The notes under the pieces were generated by a model. It searched no databases. It was not told the DNA's origin and was given only the letters and a program-made list of their open reading frames with translations. Position numbers and translations under genes: made by a program. This document shows positions 59,981-64,000 of a DNA stretch of 64,000 nucleotides, piece after piece. Source of the DNA: Cypionkella aquatica (GTDB taxonomy: Bacteria > Pseudomonadota > Alphaproteobacteria > Rhodobacterales > Rhodobacteraceae). Where the stretch lies: contig NZ_BSPP01000005.1 of the NCBI RefSeq assembly GCF_030161095.1, forward strand, positions 252,812-316,811. Direction: 5' to 3'. The first letter of the stretch is position 1. Each line of letters opens with the position of its first letter.

Positions 59981-62900
59981 TCACGCCGCGAACCTTCCGC
60001 CTTCGACCATCCTGGCCTGCCCCAATGCAGTCAGGCTTTCTAGCAGCGGTTGCACCGATGTGGTGCGGGCGCGGGCGAAATGCCTTGCGATTTGTTCGGG
60101 GGTAGCCTCGCCCATATCTTGCAGCGTGGCGCGAACAGCGGCGATCTGGTCGGGCAGACGGGTAGGCCAGGGGGTTTTGGCGGTGGTGGCAATGCTGCCC
60201 ACGTCGAGTTCGGTCTGTTCGCCCTTGGAGGCCGTATGGCCTGCGGGGTTCTGGTAGTCGGGGCGCAGCCAGCGGATCTCGCCGCGCGCTTCCTCGGCCG
60301 CGCGGGCGCGGTTCAGGGTGACAAGGTATTGCAGGATTTCATCATCGGTCAGGGTGGCGGGCCAGCCATATGCTTCGGCCACGGCAGCGTCGATCTGATC
60401 GTGCAGGTCGCGCAGGATGCCGATCAGGCCCTGATCGTAAACCTCACGATCCTTGCCCTCGATCCGTTCGCCAGCGCGGAGTTTTTCCAACACGTTATAC
60501 ATGCCGGTCAGGGTCAGCTTGGGGTGTTCGGCCTGACGCGCCTTACGATGCGCGTCGAAGTCTTCGCCAAGGGCGCGCAAGCGAGTCTTTTGCGCCTCGG
60601 TGGTTTCGGGGAAAGGGAAGGGGTCGAAGCACCGCGATTTGTTGTAGCGGGGATCGTTGCCATAGCCGAGGCGGCCACCCGCAGCCAAAGCCCAGACGAC
60701 ATGAAAGCGGCTGGACAGGATGGAAAGCTGTGCCGCGTCATCAAGGCCGATGGCAATCAGCATGTTGTCGGGCAAGGTTTCCGCACCAAGAAACTGACAG
60801 GTCCGGTGCTTAGTCGTCTCAACCGTGGCGATGTAGCGCGGCAAGGCCGCCAGAACCGGACGCATATCCTTGCGGGGTTCACCGTGAATCCACCAGTTGC
60901 GTTTGTAACTGTCGCGGTTGTTCTGGTCGCGTTCGGGTTTCACGTTGTCCAGCACATGCTGATACACCGCCGGAAAGCGGCTGCGCACCTCGGCCTCGCT
61001 CAGGCCAAACAGATCAATCACCATCACATCGCGCGGGCTGGCAGTCAGATCGCGGCCATTGCGATATTGCCGGATGCGGCGTTCCAGCCCCGGCACGGTG
61101 CCAAGACCAAGGGCGCGCGCCTCGGCTGGCGTCACGATAAAGCCCGCGCCATGCAGTTTGACCCCCGGTGACGAAATCCCCTCATTCGCCTTCAGCGCCA
61201 CCGCCCCGGCCACATCGGCCCCAACCCGCAGGTTGGCAAAGATCGTGCCGCGGTCCATGTTGAACTCTACCTGGCGGCCCTCGGCTTCCTCGTCGCTCTT
61301 ACCTTCAGACGCCACCGTGAACAGCCGCCCCTCGCGCCGCCCCACCTCGGCCACCGTCATGGCGATGCGCACGGCAGCGCCTTCGCCTGCGTCCACCCAA
61401 GGGTGATCGGGAATGGCAAAGATCAGCGACAGCGGGGTTTTCGGGTCTGACAGATGCGGGTCCAGCACCGCGCGGTTGAAGGTTTGGCGCAGCGAATTGG
61501 TGGTGATCAGGCCAAAGCGGCGGCATCCCTTACCCTTGCCGGGTTTATAGCCCCGCGCCGCAAGCGCCGCCTTTTCCCACCAGAACATCACCAGATCAGC
61601 CGATCTTGGCATCTTGGGGTAGGCCTGCCACAGCGCCTCGGTATAGCCATCACCCAAGGCATCGCGCATCCGGCTCGCCCCGATAAACGGCGGGTTGCCG
61701 ACGATAAACGTGGCCTCGGGCCATTTGGCGGGGCGGGGTTTCAGATAATCCCAGACTTGGGTGCGCGCCTGCGGGTCGGGCACGCGCTCGCCCGTGACAG
61801 GATGCAGGATGGTGCCTGTGCCGTCCCAGCGGGTGACTAGCTGGCCCGTCGCGTCACGGCGTTCAACACGCTTGTCCCAATCCAGCACGGCATCGCGGTT
61901 CTCGATATTGCGGAAATCGCGCAGGACTGGTTCAGCCGGGGACGCCTTGCCATGGGTGCGAAAGTGCCATTGCAGATAGCCGATCCACAGCACCAGTTCG
62001 GCCACGGCGGCGGCCCATGGGTTCAGTTCCAGCCCGAGAAACTGATGCGGGTCAACGGTGTGGCCTGCCAGCGACAGCGCCCCCTGTTCCTCGCCCAACT
62101 CGGTCAGAAGGGCGATCACCTCACCCTCCAGCCGTTTCATCAGCTCCAGCGCCACATAAAGGAAGTTGCCGGACCCGCAGGCGGGATCAAGCACAAGGGT
62201 TTCGCACAGTTGGCGGTGAAAGGCGCGGACCTCTGCGCGGGCGTCATCGAGCTTGCCCTGATTGGCGAGGGTGAGGGCTGCGGCCTGCACATCGCGCCAG
62301 TCGGCCCGCAAGGGTTCGATGACGGTGGGCATCACCAGCCGTTCGACATAGGCGCGCGGCGTGTAATGCGCGCCCAGCTTATGGCGCTGGCGTTTGTCGA
62401 GCGCGCGTTCCAGCAGGGTGCCGAAGATGGCGGGTTCCACCTCGCGCCAGTCATGGCTGGCGGCTTCGATCAGCAGGCCCAGTTGCAGCGCGTTCAGCGG
62501 CAGGGCGGTGGCGTCCTTGAACAGAAAGCCGTTGAACTGCTTAAGCTTGATCAGCAGGGTTTCGGATTTCTCGCCCTTGTCCATGGCGCGGAACAGGCCC
62601 GCCAGAACTGTATCGGCCATATCCGGCGTGCCGCGCAGTTTGTGCAACAGGGCAGTAAAGCTGCCATGCGGGATCAGATCGACGTCTTCGGCGAACATGG
62701 TGAACAGGCAGCGCATCAGGAAGCGGGCGACATCCTCGGGCTGGTGGCCCTGACCTTCAAAGCTGCGGCCAAGCGCCGCCAAGTGGCCCGCCACTTCGCG
62801 CGTGACCCGGGCGGCGACCAATGCCGGGTCCAGGCTGTGGGGATCGGTCCAGATGGCGTGCAGGCGGGCGCGCACGGCATCGTCGGCCAGATCCTCCAGC

Positions 62901-63457
62901 CGGATGCGATAACGATTGCCGTCGGGAAACTGGGTGTAGCCTTGGCCTTGGCCAGAGAAATCAGCATAAACCTCAATCACATGGCCGACTTCGACGATCA
63001 GCAGGAAGGGCGGCCAGCCATCGGTGCGCGCAACGGCACGGGCATAGCCATCGGCCTGATTGCGGGCGCGCAGCATGGTGTCATCCCAGCGGGCACTGCC
63101 CCGTTGGCCGTGGCCCTGCCGCTGTTTGGCACTATCGGGCAGCAGAGAAAGCTGGTCATCATCGGTGGCCGTGCGATGGACGCCTTGTTTGGCCTCCATA
63201 ATGAACGATCCACGCCGATAGAGATCGACAAAGCCGCGCGACTGGGTGCCTGTGTGGATGAAGGTGACGGGGCGCTCAAAACGGTAGTCATCGCTTTGGG
63301 CATCAGCCGTTGCCGGTTTGGGCGCATCGACGCTTAAGAGCTGGGTCAGTTCGATGGCGAACTGCTGAAAGTTGGCCCGCTCGGACCCGCCCGATGCTTT
63401 CCAACGCGTGATGAAATCGTCAATGACCAATGGACTGCCTTCGGGGAATCTGCTCAA
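59981..63457 (-). CDS. MmeI-like single-chain restriction-modification enzyme (Type IIG/IIL)
   Basis: 1158 aa. An N-terminal nuclease with D78 (GFVDLY) and E88-x-K90 (IMEAKQG) matches the MmeI-type PD-ExK. A helical connector follows, then a gamma-class N6-adenine methyltransferase with LDPACGSGNFLY (about 421-432) and NPPF (about 588). The target recognition region runs to about 1000 and a C-terminal helical domain to the end. Such enzymes methylate one strand for protection and cut at a distance. Start is TTG 63457 or TTG 63430; no ATG fits. Longer than MmeI (919 aa). Last gene before attR. Confidence 0.85.
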   Translation of the reverse strand: MSRFPEGSPLVIDDFITRWKASGGSERANFQQFAIELTQLLSVDAPKPATADAQSDDYRFERPVTFIHTGTQSRGFVDLYRRGSFIMEAKQGVHRTATDDDQLSLLPDSAKQRQGHGQRGSARWDDTMLRARNQADGYARAVARTDGWPPFLLIVEVGHVIEVYADFSGQGQGYTQFPDGNRYRIRLEDLADDAVRARLHAIWTDPHSLDPALVAARVTREVAGHLAALGRSFEGQGHQPEDVARFLMRCLFTMFAEDVDLIPHGSFTALLHKLRGTPDMADTVLAGLFRAMDKGEKSETLLIKLKQFNGFLFKDATALPLNALQLGLLIEAASHDWREVEPAIFGTLLERALDKRQRHKLGAHYTPRAYVERLVMPTVIEPLRADWRDVQAAALTLANQGKLDDARAEVRAFHRQLCETLVLDPACGSGNFLYVALELMKRLEGEVIALLTELGEEQGALSLAGHTVDPHQFLGLELNPWAAAVAELVLWIGYLQWHFRTHGKASPAEPVLRDFRNIENRDAVLDWDKRVERRDATGQLVTRWDGTGTILHPVTGERVPDPQARTQVWDYLKPRPAKWPEATFIVGNPPFIGASRMRDALGDGYTEALWQAYPKMPRSADLVMFWWEKAALAARGYKPGKGKGCRRFGLITTNSLRQTFNRAVLDPHLSDPKTPLSLIFAIPDHPWVDAGEGAAVRIAMTVAEVGRREGRLFTVASEGKSDEEAEGRQVEFNMDRGTIFANLRVGADVAGAVALKANEGISSPGVKLHGAGFIVTPAEARALGLGTVPGLERRIRQYRNGRDLTASPRDVMVIDLFGLSEAEVRSRFPAVYQHVLDNVKPERDQNNRDSYKRNWWIHGEPRKDMRPVLAALPRYIATVETTKHRTCQFLGAETLPDNMLIAIGLDDAAQLSILSSRFHVVWALAAGGRLGYGNDPRYNKSRCFDPFPFPETTEAQKTRLRALGEDFDAHRKARQAEHPKLTLTGMYNVLEKLRAGERIEGKDREVYDQGLIGILRDLHDQIDAAVAEAYGWPATLTDDEILQYLVTLNRARAAEEARGEIRWLRPDYQNPAGHTASKGEQTELDVGSIATTAKTPWPTRLPDQIAAVRATLQDMGEATPEQIARHFARARTTSVQPLLESLTALGQARMVEGGRFAA

Positions 63458-63727
63458 GCTTATTCATGGCGGTTCAGGCGTTTGCGCGCAACAGCCGGTT
63501 GTTTCAGACGAGGTCTTGATGGTTGCAAGACATCCAGCGCGTCCACATGATAAGGTGCCGATCTTGGCGCTGGGCGCCCTGTAAAATTGGGCAAGTTTTC
63601 GGGCACAGTAGGACAGGATTTCAGCGAGTCTACTGGCGCAGCCAAGCTAGGACATGAACTAGACCTCGATATCCTGCCTCCAAAACTATCTCGTAAAATC
63701 AAAATGTTGGGACGATAGGTGGACGGA

Positions 63728-63742
63728 CACCGCTTCCGCCAA
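63728..63742 (+). other. attR core of the genomic island
   Basis: CACCGCTTCCGCCAA, identical to the tRNA-Ser 3' end at 5428-5442 and in the same orientation. There is no other tRNA sequence around it, as expected when only the 3' fragment is duplicated by integration. Defines the right limit of the island. Confidence 0.8.
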
Positions 63743-63920
63743 CCACAATCGCAGGTTTCGTATCTTAGGACCCCATGCGGAATTACCGCGTGATTTCCGA
63801 GGCGTGCGGAGGAGATTCCGTCTCTGAGACGGCACCTTGCTCGCGGATTGCGGGCAAATCGGGCGCCCGTCTCTGCGGCCTAAAAATGCGGTGCGGTTTG
63901 CAGTTTTTGGGAAGATCGAG

Positions 63921-64000
63921 TTAGAGTTCCAGAGCCTTAGCTTGCTCTTGCCAGTCATGCGGCAGGGTCATGCGCACGATCAGATTGGTCGTCAGATGCC
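63921..64000 (-). CDS. C-terminal end of an unidentified gene (cut by window)
   Basis: Minus-strand codons HLTTNLIVRMTLPHDWQEQAKALEL and stop TAA at 63921. It is in one open frame to the window edge and protein-like, but too short to identify. It lies outside attR, so it should be chromosomal or part of a neighbouring element. Confidence 0.4.
   Translation of the reverse strand, partial: HLTTNLIVRMTLPHDWQEQAKALEL

Noticed and set aside
61952..63337. 461-codon plus-strand frame opposite the MmeI-like gene
   Set aside because: Shadow of the minus-strand coding region, which carries clear nuclease and methyltransferase motifs.
63460..63958. Two minus-strand frames on either side of attR (63460-63702 and 63686-63958)
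   Set aside because: Low-complexity, Arg/Ser/Pro-rich translation with no motif; the second would cross the island boundary.

Overview
The window reads as high-GC alphaproteobacterial DNA, most probably from a member of the Rhodobacteraceae. The chromosomal genes lldD, trpA and ychF, the RHS core wording and the RcapMu-like phage gene order all fit that family. This assignment comes from recognition of sequence families, not from a search.

Layout. (1) 1-5341 is ordinary chromosome: a partial lldD with an inverted-repeat operator, trpA, ychF, then a decayed RHS gene that keeps an AT-rich toxin-tip and immunity pair. (2) A tRNA-Ser(GCU) lies at 5352-5441. Its last 15 bases (with CCA and one base beyond) recur exactly at 63728-63742. 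I read these as attL and attR of an integrated island of about 58 kb. (3) About 5.9-43.5 kb inside the island is a complete-looking Mu-like transposable prophage. Leftward it has dam, a small gene and the C repressor. Rightward it has a Ner-like regulator, a ParB-like protein, MuA and MuB, early genes, GemA, Mor, lysis genes, then head and tail genes. Two canonical -1 frameshift heptamers sit in the late operon. One is the tail assembly chaperone G/GT type. The other joins the portal to the MuF-type head protein. An Acb2/Tad1-like anti-CBASS sponge lies after the capsid gene. (4) About 43.6-51.3 kb is the core of the host island: an SRAP gene with an unusual in-frame upstream extension, a P4-type tyrosine integrase, an AlpA-like regulator, a DnaB-like helicase, a putative replication initiator and a coiled-coil protein. 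There are no capsid or packaging genes, so this core resembles a phage satellite. Five GGAATCCA repeats follow. (5) 51.7-63.5 kb is defence cargo: a 2075-aa nuclease-STAND protein (Avs-like) with an overlapping 251-aa partner of unknown function, a HicAB-like toxin-antitoxin pair and a 1158-aa MmeI-like single-chain restriction-modification enzyme. (6) After attR, only the last codons of one minus-strand gene are visible.

How it fits together. A satellite-like island entered tRNA-Ser and carries three defence modules. A Mu-like phage then appears to have transposed between attL and the integrase. That would explain why the integrase lies 40 kb from the tRNA. The prophage adds an anti-CBASS gene and DNA methylation, while the island supplies a STAND sensor of the kind known to detect phage terminase or portal proteins. 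The strongest candidate for a little-described system is the STAND nuclease plus 251-aa partner at 51699-58630. The exact Mu ends could not be fixed by eye.
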